A stretch of DNA of 64,000 bases, taken from the NCBI RefSeq assembly GCF_018866325.1, contig NZ_CP076457.1:1-64000 (forward strand). Direction: 5' to 3'. Within the stretch, counting starts at the first letter, position 1. The number at the start of each line of letters is the position of its first letter. Origin of the DNA: Streptomyces sp. YPW6 (GTDB taxonomy: Bacteria > Actinomycetota > Actinomycetes > Streptomycetales > Streptomycetaceae). Both the position numbers and the translations under genes were made by a program. This document shows positions 9,658-17,657 of the stretch, one piece after another. The notes beneath the pieces are model-generated. The model worked only from the letters and a program-made list of their open reading frames with translations. It had not been told where the DNA came from and ran no database searches.

Positions 9658-9878
9658 CGCGACCTGCCGCAGTGAAGCTGCCCTGCGAAGGAACATGCAC
9701 GGTCGCCAAGGCGAATCGAGATGCAGCGTCCGATCCACGTCGGCTCGGCGTGCCCAGGGAAGTGGTGGACGAGGCTGCGCGTACGCTGCGCCATGCCGTC
9801 GAGTCACTCGATGCCTTCGTCGGGAGTCTCACCGAAGGCACTGCGGTCGGCGGGATGTCGCCTGCCGATGCGGTGTAG
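9654..9878 (+). CDS. Possible small coupled protein (74 aa)
   Basis: A GTG at 9654 overlaps the TGA of the preceding nuclease-like gene (GTGA), which would allow coupled translation. The product has a helical, A/E-rich second half and no known motif. There is no independent ribosome site beyond the coupling. From here to 10121 I see no further gene, only a short protein-like plus frame around 9950-10030 without a proper start. Confidence 0.3.
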   Translation: MTRPAAVKLPCEGTCTVAKANRDAASDPRRLGVPREVVDEAARTLRHAVESLDAFVGSLTEGTAVGGMSPADAV

Positions 9879-10121
9879 GTCAGTTCCTCACATCACCGGC
9901 ACCGCACTGCACGTTCCCGCTTGTGGGCGTGGGCGGGCTGGAGCACTCAGCTCACCCTGGGGAACATCGTCGATCACGTCCAGGCGATCGAGCGGACGCC
10001 GGTGGGTGAGCCCGTGGCCATATGGTCGCTCGCTCGTCTCGCTCTCCCGCGTGGTGCAGAAGGGCGCCATCCGCGTGTGCCACCTCTACGAGCCCGGTCT
10101 CAGCCCCGAGCACCTGCCGGC

Positions 10122-10658
10122 TCACTGTCCGGCAGGCCTGGTGGGCTTCTTCGTTGTGCATCCCCGCCATCGGCCCATCAGCCGGTCGGAGAGGGAGTTT
10201 GGCTGGAAGGGGTCGGGCTGGGTGTTGTTGTCCAGGTTGCGCAGCAGGGTGAATTGGCTGGGTGCGCGCTGGCCGTCGCGGATGGGTGCCCACTCTTCGG
10301 CGACGGGCCATTGCTTGAGCTGGGCTTGGATACCGAGGCTCCATTCCTCCCAGGTTTTGCCGCCGACCCAGCCCAGCTTGCGCAGTTCCAGTTCGTCTTC
10401 GCACAGCCGCAGGTACAGGAGCACGGACTTGCGGAGTTTCTCGCATTCGGCGCGTTCGGCCGGTGCTTCCTCCGCGTCGCCCTGTGGATCGCCGATGAGG
10501 GCGTCGGCGGGGAAGCGGTCGAGGATCTGCCAGTAGCGTGCGATGTAGGCGTCTTCGATGGTCTTGACGCGAGCCCTGGCAGCGCTGACTGAGCTCACGA
10601 TCAATGTGACGAGCGCGAGGACGATGGCACCGAGGGCGATCCAGTGTTCTGTGTTCAC
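10122..10658 (-). CDS. Single-pass membrane protein, DUF4760-like
   Basis: This 178-residue protein has an N-terminal transmembrane helix at about 7-25 (IALGAIVLALVTLIV) and then a soluble alpha-helical domain rich in E, R and L. The layout (membrane anchor, acidic helical body with paired tryptophans) resembles DUF4760-type proteins, whose role is unknown. It lies 73 bases downstream of the toxin-antitoxin pair on the same strand and may be read through from it. The proline-rich tail is probably disordered. Confidence 0.6.
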   Translation of the reverse strand: MNTEHWIALGAIVLALVTLIVSSVSAARARVKTIEDAYIARYWQILDRFPADALIGDPQGDAEEAPAERAECEKLRKSVLLYLRLCEDELELRKLGWVGGKTWEEWSLGIQAQLKQWPVAEEWAPIRDGQRAPSQFTLLRNLDNNTQPDPFQPNSLSDRLMGRWRGCTTKKPTRPAGQ

Positions 10659-10731
10659 GGTGTGGTGTCCTCGGGGCGGAAAGACAGCACCGGCCAGATA
10701 GCAGCGCCGTGGACGACTCGGTGTCGGGCTT

Positions 10732-10983
10732 TCATGCGGTGCCGGCGTAGGCGACGGTGAGGATGGTCATTGTCGATGTGTCGTGGCCGAGGAGGATCAC
10801 CGCGGTGACGTGGCCCTGGGCGACAGTGCGGATGATGCCGTCGTCCTGCCCGTACGGCTCGGAGTATGCAAGGGGGTCCTGCTGGGCGTCGACCAGGGCG
10901 AGCGCGAGGTCCCGCCGGGCGACCTCAGGGAGCTGCTTGTACGTGTCGAAGACGTCGGTGGGGAAGTTGAGCCGGTAGGTCAC
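10732..10983 (-). CDS. RelE/ParE-like toxin
   Basis: This 83-residue protein has the compact RelE-type pattern: strand (YRLNFPTDV), two helices with PEVARRDLALAL, then strands with DDGIIRTVAQG and VTAVILLGHD ending TILTVAYAG. RelE-family toxins cleave mRNA at the ribosome, while ParE members poison gyrase; the sequence does not separate them. The start is GTG, overlapping the stop of the upstream minus-strand gene by four bases, the usual antitoxin-first arrangement. Confidence 0.65.
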   Translation of the reverse strand: MTYRLNFPTDVFDTYKQLPEVARRDLALALVDAQQDPLAYSEPYGQDDGIIRTVAQGHVTAVILLGHDTSTMTILTVAYAGTA

Positions 10984-11288
10984 GCCGCTCCCCGGCCGCG
11001 GTCGTCCCGGCTTCCCTGGCGCGGCTCGGCGTCCCTGAGAATGTCGGCGGTGACGTCCCTGGTCTCCAGGTCGTCAGGGAGGACCCCGTGCGTCTTCATG
11101 TGGGCGCGGGCGGCCTCGATGCGGGGCCGGGCTGCTTCGAGGTGCTCGGCGGCCGTGGCCCATCCGCCGAGGACAGGGGGCAGGTCCTCGATCGGGGTGA
11201 GGTTGACGTCCTGGAGCAGTTGCTGGCGGGACGCGGAGTGGGGCAGCGCTACGTGCAGCCGGTCCACGGTCCAGTCTTCGTGCGCCAT
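10980..11288 (-). CDS. Putative antitoxin partner of the RelE-like toxin
   Basis: This protein has 102 residues, with the start ATG at 11288 and GGAGG about five bases upstream. The product is charged and helical (repeated A, R, E, D) and has no clear DNA-binding motif, so the antitoxin role rests on position: it precedes the toxin and overlaps it by four bases. The open frame continues upstream without a better ribosome site. The tail is rich in R and D and probably disordered, as in antitoxins that wrap their toxin. Confidence 0.55.
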   Translation of the reverse strand: MAHEDWTVDRLHVALPHSASRQQLLQDVNLTPIEDLPPVLGGWATAAEHLEAARPRIEAARAHMKTHGVLPDDLETRDVTADILRDAEPRQGSRDDRGRGAA

Positions 11289-11830
11289 ATGCCCCTCCTG
11301 CAGACATGCCCGGATAGCCAGAGTAGCGCCAAGGGCAGTGGCGCCGGCCGCAGTCGTACGGTCCGCATGGCGCCTGTGTGATGCTCCGCTGCTCCCGGGG
11401 GCAGGGAGAGCGCAACTGCACAAGCGGTGACACAGGGCACGACACAGCGGGAGACACGAGGGGACAGTCCTGCCGGGCGTGGAGCCGGTCAGTCCTCGCC
11501 CTGAGCCCTGCCCGCGAGCGACTGGCCCGCTCTCGCGCCCGCCGGGAGCCGCGGCCTGATCGGGCAAGCCGCCGTGGCCCGTGCGCTTCGGAAGCTGAGC
11601 GCGGGCCTGCCTCCGGGCGTTCGACTCGTCCGTGCCGGGCGGTGAGGTCGCCTACCTCTCACTCACTCCCTGTATACTTCAACTAGCAACGCACAGCGCA
11701 GACTTCAGGTGTCGTGCCCGAACACCTGGTGCTGTCCGAGAGTCAACAGTCTCTGAAGCCAGACCACATCCCAGCACTACGAAGTCGACTCGGCAGACGA
11801 GACGTAGGCGGCGGGAATCCCACCAAACTC
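11289..11830. other. Intergenic stretch, no gene seen
   Basis: About 540 bases between the antitoxin start and the small membrane protein. No frame looks coding. A TATACT hexamer at 11673-11678 could be a -10 box for the plus-strand gene at 11831, but no -35 box stands out. Confidence 0.35.
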
Positions 11831-12007
11831 ATGGGGTTTTCCGTGTCCTGGTTCGATCTGACCTGTGTCGTTGTCGTCGTGCTGCTGGCGCTTATCGTGT
11901 TCTGTGCTGTCGCGGGGGTCCTGCACCCTGACCCGAAGGCCGCTCGCCGGGCCATCACAGTCCTGGACAAGCTGCTGCGCTTCCTGTCTTCCTTCGTCCG
12001 CCAGTAA
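11831..12007 (+). CDS. Small membrane protein (58 aa)
   Basis: One hydrophobic helix (TCVVVVVLLALIVFCAVAGV, about residues 10-29) is followed by a short basic tail ending FLSSFVRQ. It starts at the ATG at 11831; an in-frame GTG at 11714 would add 39 residues that do not look protein-like. A perfect 13-bp hairpin terminator begins six bases after the stop, good evidence that this is a real transcription unit end. Function unknown; candidates include a phage-type or toxin-like small membrane peptide. Confidence 0.55.
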   Translation: MGFSVSWFDLTCVVVVVLLALIVFCAVAGVLHPDPKAARRAITVLDKLLRFLSSFVRQ

Positions 12008-12012
12008 CGATC

Positions 12013-12042
12013 CGGGCGCGGCACCTCTCGGTGCCGCGCCCG
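12013..12042 (+). terminator. Perfect 13-bp hairpin with 4-base loop
   Basis: CGGGCGCGGCACC (12013-12025), loop TCTC, GGTGCCGCGCCCG (12030-12042). It lies between the stop of the small membrane gene and the stop of the minus-strand HNH gene at 12077, so it can end transcripts from both sides. Confidence 0.8.
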
Positions 12043-12076
12043 ATGGTGCGGCGCCGGTAGCCGGCGGCACCGGTGG

Positions 12077-12817
12077 TCAGGATGCCGGGGTGAACTCGAC
12101 CGTGGTGTCCGGGCATCCGTCCGCGAGACGGAGCAGGGTGTCAACTTCGGCCTGGTCCGGGGTGAGGTTCCATCGGAGCTTGGTGCCGGTCCAGTCGGAC
12201 GCGTAGGTGCAGTGCGCGGACTCGGCCGGGGGCAGCCACTCAGCCGGGTCCTTGCGGCCCTTCCCCCGGTTGGTCTTGAACGACACGGCGACCAGCGACC
12301 TTTCCGCCTGCACGTCGTTGGCGTAGGCCTCGCGGCGGTCCGCGTCCCAGTCCTGCGCCCCGGAGGACCAGGCCTCTTCGAGTGGCACCATGTGGTCGAT
12401 ATCCAGCTTGCCCGGGTCCGTGATGGTGAGCTCGTCGTAGTAGGACAGCCATTCGCCGCCGGACAGCTTGCACCCGCTGCCCTTCGTCGGGGGCTTCACG
12501 GCCTCGGCGAGGAGCACCTCCTCCCTCGTGTCGCACCCGTCGTCAGCGTCAAGGCCGGTGTTCCAGTGCTTGAAGGCCTTGCGGTCGTACCCGCCCGCGA
12601 CCTCGGCGGCAATCTTCAGCTGCCCGATCGCTTCGGCGAGAGCGGTGCCGCCAGCTGGGCCGCCGGGGGCTCCGGAAGCCTCGGGGCTCGCGGTGCGCGA
12701 CGCCGCCGGTACGGCCGGCTTGTCGTCCTGGGTGGCGGTCGGCTCGGTGGTGCAGGCGGCGAGCGACACGGCCAGCAGGGCGGTGAGCACGGATGTCAGG
12801 GTGGCACGGCGGTTCAC
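12077..12817 (-). CDS. Secreted lipoprotein with DUF1524/HNH nuclease domain (intact copy)
   Basis: This protein has 246 residues from the GTG at 12817, which has GGAGG eight bases upstream. The N-terminus is a lipoprotein signal peptide (LLAVSLAAC lipobox). A P/A/S-rich spacer follows, then a conserved core: FKHWN, a Cys pair (DDGCDTREEV and GSGCKLSGGEW), LDIDHMVPLEEAW with the catalytic histidine of the beta-beta-alpha-metal fold, RREAYANDV, and KTNRGKGRKDP with the Asn/Lys expected downstream. It would cut extracellular or incoming DNA at the cell surface. Two further copies of this family lie at 27526-28214 and 35299-36023, both frame-broken, so this is the only intact one in the window. 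Confidence 0.85.
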   Translation of the reverse strand: MNRRATLTSVLTALLAVSLAACTTEPTATQDDKPAVPAASRTASPEASGAPGGPAGGTALAEAIGQLKIAAEVAGGYDRKAFKHWNTGLDADDGCDTREEVLLAEAVKPPTKGSGCKLSGGEWLSYYDELTITDPGKLDIDHMVPLEEAWSSGAQDWDADRREAYANDVQAERSLVAVSFKTNRGKGRKDPAEWLPPAESAHCTYASDWTGTKLRWNLTPDQAEVDTLLRLADGCPDTTVEFTPAS

Positions 12818-12919
12818 GGTCGAGGCCTCCAAGGTGCGCGATGGTCCGCGACCATGATGATGGGTCAGCCTGATGGCAGTGACGGAACATCGAGACACCC
12901 GCGCGCGCTTGCCGCGTCC

Positions 12920-14212
12920 TCAGGCGGCTCTGGCGCCGACGGACGCGGCCAGTTCCCGAACCCCGGCTGTCTGGGCGTGCCGTGTGCGCAGGTCGGTGAC
13001 GATGGTGCGGATGGCGGGGCGGTCGCGGACTTCACCCGGTGATGCCCGCAGGGCGCTGAGCAGTTCGGCGGCTGTCTGCTCGGGTTTGCCCCACTGCCAC
13101 CAGGCCCGGGCGAGATCGGTGTGCATGCGCGCCTTGCGCTCCGGGGTTGTGAACTGGCTCTCGTGCAGGCTGCGTCCGGCTTCGAGAGCGGCGCCGGCGT
13201 CGCCGAGGGCCCAGTGCACGCCGACGGCGTACAGGTCGACGGCGGCCGGGGTGAGGGGGAAGAGCCTGCCCTGGGGCGGGTCGTGCGGGAGGTCGCGGGC
13301 GGCGCGGGTGGCGTCGCGGATCATGGTGAGTGCTTGGTCCCGGTCGCCGGCGCGGGCGGCGGTGTAGGAGGTGGTGCACAGCATCTGGGCGTAGGCCGAG
13401 GCCTGGGCCGGGGTTCGAAGTCCGGTCTTCTCCACGCGGGTGACGGCGTCGAGGATGTGGCGTTGGGCGGCGGCAGGCTGGTTCTGGTGACGGAGGACGA
13501 TGCTCAGGTCCCTGGCCGCTGCGGCGGCGGCGAGGGGTGAGCCGGAGAGTTCGGCGTAGATGGTGGCGCGGTCGGCGCTGAGCCTTGACTGGTCGTACCT
13601 GCCGATTTTCGTCAGGACTTGGGCGGTGAGGCTGTAGCACGCGGAGAGGCGGGCGAAGTCTAGGTCCTGGCGGCTCCGGGCGGCTTCGCGGGTGTCGGCC
13701 AGGAGGCCGGGCAGGGCCTTGAGGAGGTGGCTGTGCTGGCCGGCGTCGAAGTAGCCGCGTGCGGCGGTGATGCGTCTGTCCAGCGGGATGGTCGAGCCGG
13801 TGGGGGCCGGGGTGCTGGCGAGTGCGTCCTGGACGCCGGTCAGCAGGGCAGCGGGGGCCGTGAGGCCGGCGGCAGCGAGCAGGGTACGGCGACGCATGGG
13901 GTCCTCCTCGTCACGGCGTGGCCCGTCCGCGACGACTGTAGCGGCTGGTGGCCCGGCTAACCCGAGTGACGCCGCGAGGACACCCGTCGGGACGCCCGCC
14001 TCGCGGGCGGCGCGCCGAAGGAGCGTCAGGTCGGCGTAGCCGTGGTGTGTTTCCAGGCGGGAGACGGTGGAGGTGGAGCAGCCGATGCGTGTGGCGAGGT
14101 CGGTCTGCCGCCAGCCCCGGTGCTGGCGTGCGATCCGGATGAGGGCGCCGGGGTCCTGGCGGGCGACGGCGGTGGTGACCCTGCTGGAGGTCCAGAGGGA
14201 ATCGGTGCGCAC
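12920..14212 (-). CDS. XRE-family regulator with TPR-like C-terminal domain
   Basis: This protein has 430 residues, with GTG start at 14212 and GGAGG five bases upstream. A helix-turn-helix sits near residues 20-70 (WRQTDLATRIGCSTSTVSRLE). A Tat-like or hydrophobic stretch follows a second start-like MRRRTLLAAAGLTAPAAL, then alpha-helical repeats resembling tetratricopeptides to the end. Such proteins sense a ligand through the repeats and regulate neighbours. It is divergent from the gene at 14413, and a dyad at 14238-14253 is a likely operator. Scars of closely related genes occur at 21274-21318 and 25929-26113, so this module has recombined repeatedly in this region. Confidence 0.85.
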   Translation of the reverse strand: MRTDSLWTSSRVTTAVARQDPGALIRIARQHRGWRQTDLATRIGCSTSTVSRLETHHGYADLTLLRRAAREAGVPTGVLAASLGLAGPPAATVVADGPRRDEEDPMRRRTLLAAAGLTAPAALLTGVQDALASTPAPTGSTIPLDRRITAARGYFDAGQHSHLLKALPGLLADTREAARSRQDLDFARLSACYSLTAQVLTKIGRYDQSRLSADRATIYAELSGSPLAAAAAARDLSIVLRHQNQPAAAQRHILDAVTRVEKTGLRTPAQASAYAQMLCTTSYTAARAGDRDQALTMIRDATRAARDLPHDPPQGRLFPLTPAAVDLYAVGVHWALGDAGAALEAGRSLHESQFTTPERKARMHTDLARAWWQWGKPEQTAAELLSALRASPGEVRDRPAIRTIVTDLRTRHAQTAGVRELAASVGARAA

Positions 14213-14237
14213 AGGGGCCTCCCACTCGCCAGGAGCC

Positions 14238-14253
14238 GACAGGTCTGCCTGTC
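14238..14253. promoter_or_regulatory. Dyad GACAGG-TCTG-CCTGTC, candidate XRE operator
   Basis: A perfect 6-bp inverted repeat with a 4-base spacer lies 26 bases upstream of the XRE GTG and within the divergent promoter region shared with the gene at 14413. Its location suits autoregulation; binding is inferred. Confidence 0.4.
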
Positions 14254-14371
14254 CACGGTAGAGGCCGTAGGGGCGGGGTGCCTATGGCGTGTGCAAGGTC
14301 TGCAAACGGTGTGCACCGGACGCATGTTGACCACCGCGTAGGGTGGGTGGTCGCTTTGCTGGGGGTGTGGC

Positions 14372-14404
14372 CCCGTGTGTGAGGCGGGGCCTCTCACACA
14401 CGGG
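14372..14404 (+). promoter_or_regulatory. Perfect 12-bp inverted repeat overlapping the ribosome site of the next gene
   Basis: CCCGTGTGTGAG (14372-14383) and CTCACACACGGG (14393-14404) are exact complements separated by 9 bases. The right arm runs into the GGGAGG ribosome site before the ATG at 14413, so an RNA hairpin here would partly hide that site. It could be an attenuator, a protein-binding site or a terminator of leftward-started transcripts. Confidence 0.55.
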
Positions 14405-14412
14405 AGGACAGT

Positions 14413-14853
14413 ATGGCGACAGCCGCCAAACCCAGGGTCCGTGACCCTCGGGACTACGTGGACCCCGAGGTCTGGGCCCGGGAGGTCCAGCTCCTCATGC
14501 GCGACTACCCCTTCGACGAGGTGATGGCGACGCATCTCTTCCACGCCGCCGTCTCCTACCTGATCACGGCCATCGACAAGTGGGGCAAGGGCCTGGAGAT
14601 GTGCTGCGGCCGCACCGTCGACATCGCGGTGCACACCTTCATCCTGGACACCCGGAACTACCGCGACTTCTGCCACCGGCACTTCGACGGCAGGTTCCTG
14701 GAACACATTCCGGAGATCGACTTCAAGTACGACGGCAGCGTCGAACGGACGGCGCAGATCATCGCCGACAACGGTTTCGAGGTCGACTGGAAGCTGTGGG
14801 AGGCGGACTACGGCAAGTGCGGCCCCTGCCGGCCCGGGGAGAACTGCCACTGA
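14413..14853 (+). CDS. Conserved hypothetical protein paired with the XRE/TPR regulator
   Basis: This 146-residue acidic protein starts at the ATG at 14413, with GGAGG five bases upstream. It has several cysteines and histidines (MCCGRTVDIAVHTF near 64-77, and a C-terminal KCGPCRPGENCH) that could bind a metal. I do not recognise a catalytic motif. Its divergent position next to the XRE/TPR gene, and the finding of fragments of both genes together at about 21.3 kb in the same order, suggest the two form one mobile or conserved module. A perfect hairpin terminator follows the stop. Confidence 0.75.
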   Translation: MATAAKPRVRDPRDYVDPEVWAREVQLLMRDYPFDEVMATHLFHAAVSYLITAIDKWGKGLEMCCGRTVDIAVHTFILDTRNYRDFCHRHFDGRFLEHIPEIDFKYDGSVERTAQIIADNGFEVDWKLWEADYGKCGPCRPGENCH

Positions 14854-14866
14854 ACCGCAACAGCCG

Positions 14867-14907
14867 GCCGGGGCCCGGCGACGCTCACAGCGGCGCCGGG
14901 CCCCGGC
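14867..14907 (+). terminator. Perfect 14-bp hairpin terminator
   Basis: GCCGGGGCCCGGCG (14867-14880) and CGCCGGGCCCCGGC (14894-14907) pair completely around a 13-base loop, 13 bases after the stop of the gene at 14413. Confidence 0.8.
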
Positions 14908-15011
14908 ATGTGCACTCCTGGGGGTGAGGCGGGGGCGTTCGCCGGTGGGCAGTGGAGCGGCTCGGGTACGGTGGCCAGCTCCAAGGCCTCCCCCGCCCCC
15001 AGAGGAACGTC

Positions 15012-15686
15012 ATGCCACCCGAGCCCCGCACCCCGGCCCAGTACTGGGACACCTACAAGCCCTACCGGGGAACGGGCGAGCAGCCCTCCCCGGAGGTTGG
15101 CCGGTTCGAGTGGACCCAGTACCCCGGCCACGGGCCCGGAGCCGAGGTGCTGGGGCACCCGCGCCGGGCCCTTGACCTGGGCCCGGCGGAGGGGAGGGAA
15201 GCGGTGTTCCTGGCCCGCCAGGGTGTCGCGACGACCGGTGTGGACCTCTCCGCCGCCCAGGTCGACCGCGCTAGCCGGTGGTGGAAGGACACCCCCGGCC
15301 TCAAGTTCATCCACGCCGAGGCCGGCGACTACCTCACCTCCAGCACGACGCCCTTCGACGCGGTGTACTCGGTGTGGGGGGCGGTGTGGTTCACCGACCC
15401 CGACGTCCTCTTCCCGCTCGTCGCCCGGAACCTCGCACCCGGCGGGATCTTCGCTTTCAGCCAGGCCGAGCCCTCCCCCGGCGCCTACGGGCCGCAGCCG
15501 ATGCGCGGCAAGTGGCTTGAGGGCGGGGAGAGTGAACTGACCGTGCTGCGCTGGCAGTACACCCCCCAGGCGTGGGCGGACCTCCTCAAGCGCCACGGCT
15601 TCACCGACGTCGACGCCCGCATCCTGCCCGCACCGGGCGGGGAAGGTCTCGGCACGCTCCTCGTACGCGCCCACGGTCCGGCCTGA
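15012..15686 (+). CDS. Class I SAM-dependent methyltransferase
   Basis: This 224-residue protein has a Rossmann-type fold. Motif I is ALDLGPAEGREAVFLAR (GxxxG type), followed by VTTGVDLS-like GVDLSAAQVD holding the acidic ribose contact, then FDAVYSVWGAVWF and LAPGGIFAFSQAE, the usual motif IV and VI positions. It resembles small-molecule methyltransferases; the substrate cannot be predicted. The ATG at 15012 follows AGAGGAACGTC. It stands alone after the terminator of the preceding gene and converges on the minus-strand gene ending at 15778. Confidence 0.85.
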   Translation: MPPEPRTPAQYWDTYKPYRGTGEQPSPEVGRFEWTQYPGHGPGAEVLGHPRRALDLGPAEGREAVFLARQGVATTGVDLSAAQVDRASRWWKDTPGLKFIHAEAGDYLTSSTTPFDAVYSVWGAVWFTDPDVLFPLVARNLAPGGIFAFSQAEPSPGAYGPQPMRGKWLEGGESELTVLRWQYTPQAWADLLKRHGFTDVDARILPAPGGEGLGTLLVRAHGPA

Positions 15687-15777
15687 ACCGGATCTTGCTC
15701 GCTGCTGCGGTCCTCCGGTCTGGCTACGGCGGCGCCGAAAGAGGCAGTACACGGCGGGCAGTTGCGCCACCGGGGCG

Positions 15778-16074
15778 TCATGCTTCGTCGGGGGCGAGGC
15801 TGAGCTCGATCCGGGTGTCGTGGAAGTGGGCCCAGTCCATGATCAGGCGGAAGCGGTGGTGCGGTTCCAGGCGTTCGGGATCGGCCGATTCCTGTCCGCG
15901 CAGGATCTTGGCGTCGTCGCACTGGACGAGTTCCGCGACGGCCAGGCGCACATCGTTGACGTCCTGCCCGGTGGCGCCGGCCAGGCGGTCCCGGGAGGTG
16001 AGAATCTCCTGCGGTTCACCCAGTTCGTCGATCAGGTGGTTGACGAGGACGTCGACGAGGGGGCCGGTGCGCAT
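15778..16074 (-). CDS. Hypothetical protein downstream of DUF4031 gene
   Basis: This 98-residue acidic helical protein has no recognised domain. It lies 25 bases after the DUF4031 gene on the same strand, so the two probably share a transcript. The ATG at 16074 has only a weak purine-rich stretch upstream. Confidence 0.6.
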   Translation of the reverse strand: MRTGPLVDVLVNHLIDELGEPQEILTSRDRLAGATGQDVNDVRLAVAELVQCDDAKILRGQESADPERLEPHHRFRLIMDWAHFHDTRIELSLAPDEA

Positions 16075-16099
16075 GATCCAGGGTTGCCACCTCGGGCGG

Positions 16100-16387
16100 T
16101 CAGGTTGCAGCCGGCATCGGCCTGCCGCCCCAGCGGAGACCTCGTTCGCTGCGGATGCGTGCGCGTTCGCGTCGTTGGGCGGCCAGGACGTCGGGGTGGC
16201 GGGCGTTCTGTGTGCGCCAGCGCAGGTAGGCGTGCAGGGCCCGGGTCTGGAACCAGGAGCGGCGGAGTCCCAACCGGGCCGCGAACGCGTGCAGTTCGTC
16301 CTCGGTGTCGGCGGTGAGGTGGCACCAGTGCGTGTGCCGCAGTCCTCGCGCTTTGGCGATCAGGGTCCAGTCACGGATTTCATCCAC
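16100..16387 (-). CDS. DUF4031 domain protein
   Basis: This protein has 95 residues from a GTG at 16387. The sequence HTHWCHLTADTEDELHAFA and the following ARLGLRRSWF helix fit DUF4031, a small family of unknown function common in actinobacteria. Family members normally begin with a strand like (M)xIYVD. Here the codons upstream of the GTG read ACG GCC ATC TAC, which would give that strand, with AAGGAG four bases before the ACG (16399). Either the true start is a rare ACG, or a GTG/ATG was mutated and translation begins later. The tail is arginine-rich. Confidence 0.7.
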   Translation of the reverse strand: MDEIRDWTLIAKARGLRHTHWCHLTADTEDELHAFAARLGLRRSWFQTRALHAYLRWRTQNARHPDVLAAQRRERARIRSERGLRWGGRPMPAAT

Positions 16388-16454
16388 GTAGATGGCCGTG
16401 CGGCTCCTTATCCGGGTCCGCCCTCCCCAGTGGGCGCCGGTACGCGGAGCCGGC

Positions 16455-17654
16455 TCACTCGGCCCGCGCCGGCCGCCCCCGGCGCATGACGTCGCCGATG
16501 ACCGAGGCGACGTAGGGAAGGTCCCAGTACGCCGAGTGGGTCCACATGCCAGTGCTGGCCTGGTGGCGGACGGGCAGGTCCACCGGAACGGTGCCGTCGT
16601 GCAGCAGGAACACCTTGGAAGCGGCGAAGGCCAGCATGTCCAGCGGCTCCCACAGATTGGTCCAGCCGCCGAGGGAAGGGGGCAGGGCGACGGGCGAGCC
16701 GCCGTCGTACGGGGCCACCTGGCCCCCTCTCGGATCGCACACGTGAAAGAAGGCCGACTGGGAGCCGAAGGTCACCAGGGACTCCGTCCACAAGGGCACG
16801 GTGGCGGTGGCCATGTCCACGGCGATGACACCGCCCAGGCTGTGGGCCACGACGCGCACCGGCCGGGAGGGGCTGCGCCCGAGGCCGGGGTCCACCGCGT
16901 CGATGACCTGGCGCACGCGGGCGTGGACGGCGGCCTGGTGCCGTTGGTAGACGAGCACGTCGCCGAGGAAGCGCATGACATCGGCGCCGAAGCGGTTGCG
17001 TACGGCGTGGTTCAGCCGCCCGCCCACCGCCTGGGCGCTCGCGCCCGCTACGCGGTCCAGGTCGGTCAGCCGGCGCCGCACCAGGGCGCGGAGCCGGCCG
17101 CGGCGGTCGGCCCCGCCACCGCGCAGCCCGTGGTACGCGTCCTCCCCGTCGGGATCGAACCCGTCCAGGAGCGACCGCGCCAGGGAGCGCCCGACCTCGC
17201 TCAGCAGCTGCGGGTCGACGGTCAGGCGCAGCCACTCGGTGTCGGCCCACGCCTCCCGCACGTACTCAAGGACCTCATCGGGATCGAGGGCATCCCGGGC
17301 ACCCTCCCGGAGCTCCTCGTCCTCCCCGTCGCCCCCCGCGTCGAGCTGAGCGCGTACGGCGGCGTCGACCTGCTCCAACTGCCGCTGCTCGTCGACCGGC
17401 CCGGGGAGCAGGACAGCCGCGAAGTCCTCGGGGGCCCCGGGCGGCTCCGGTTCCTCGCCGTCGCGCAAGGTCTCCGGGCCGGTCCGGCGGGTGGGCAAAG
17501 CGGCGGCGACGAACCGGTCCCGCGCGCCCAGGTCTCCCCAGTGCACCGGCACCATGTCGACTTCGGTCGCCGCGGCGAGCGCGGCGACGGTCGCGGTGAA
17601 TTCGTCCCGGTCGCGGTTGGCGACCCCGTGGATTACGAAGACCGGGTCCTTCAT
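16455..17654 (-). CDS. Alpha/beta-hydrolase (lipase-like) of the CHAT operon
   Basis: This 399-residue protein begins VFVIHGVANRD, the strand and oxyanion-hole turn of serine hydrolases, and has the nucleophile elbow VAHSLGGVIAVD (about S272). An acidic residue and a C-terminal His (TGMWTHSAYWD) could complete the triad. A long insertion between residues 50 and 250 is charged and helical. It starts three bases after the stop of the CHAT protease gene, so the two are co-translated. CHAT proteases often activate a neighbouring effector by cleavage; a lipase-like effector that damages membranes is a reasonable but untested idea. Confidence 0.75.
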   Translation of the reverse strand: MKDPVFVIHGVANRDRDEFTATVAALAAATEVDMVPVHWGDLGARDRFVAAALPTRRTGPETLRDGEEPEPPGAPEDFAAVLLPGPVDEQRQLEQVDAAVRAQLDAGGDGEDEELREGARDALDPDEVLEYVREAWADTEWLRLTVDPQLLSEVGRSLARSLLDGFDPDGEDAYHGLRGGGADRRGRLRALVRRRLTDLDRVAGASAQAVGGRLNHAVRNRFGADVMRFLGDVLVYQRHQAAVHARVRQVIDAVDPGLGRSPSRPVRVVAHSLGGVIAVDMATATVPLWTESLVTFGSQSAFFHVCDPRGGQVAPYDGGSPVALPPSLGGWTNLWEPLDMLAFAASKVFLLHDGTVPVDLPVRHQASTGMWTHSAYWDLPYVASVIGDVMRRGRPARAE

Positions 17655-17657
17655 GGG

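Noticed and set aside
8326..9807. Long upstream extension of the minus-strand nuclease-like gene (977 codons in total)
   Set aside because: The extension is the antisense of the clearly coding gene at 8509-9657; the ATG at 8325 gives a sensible protein.
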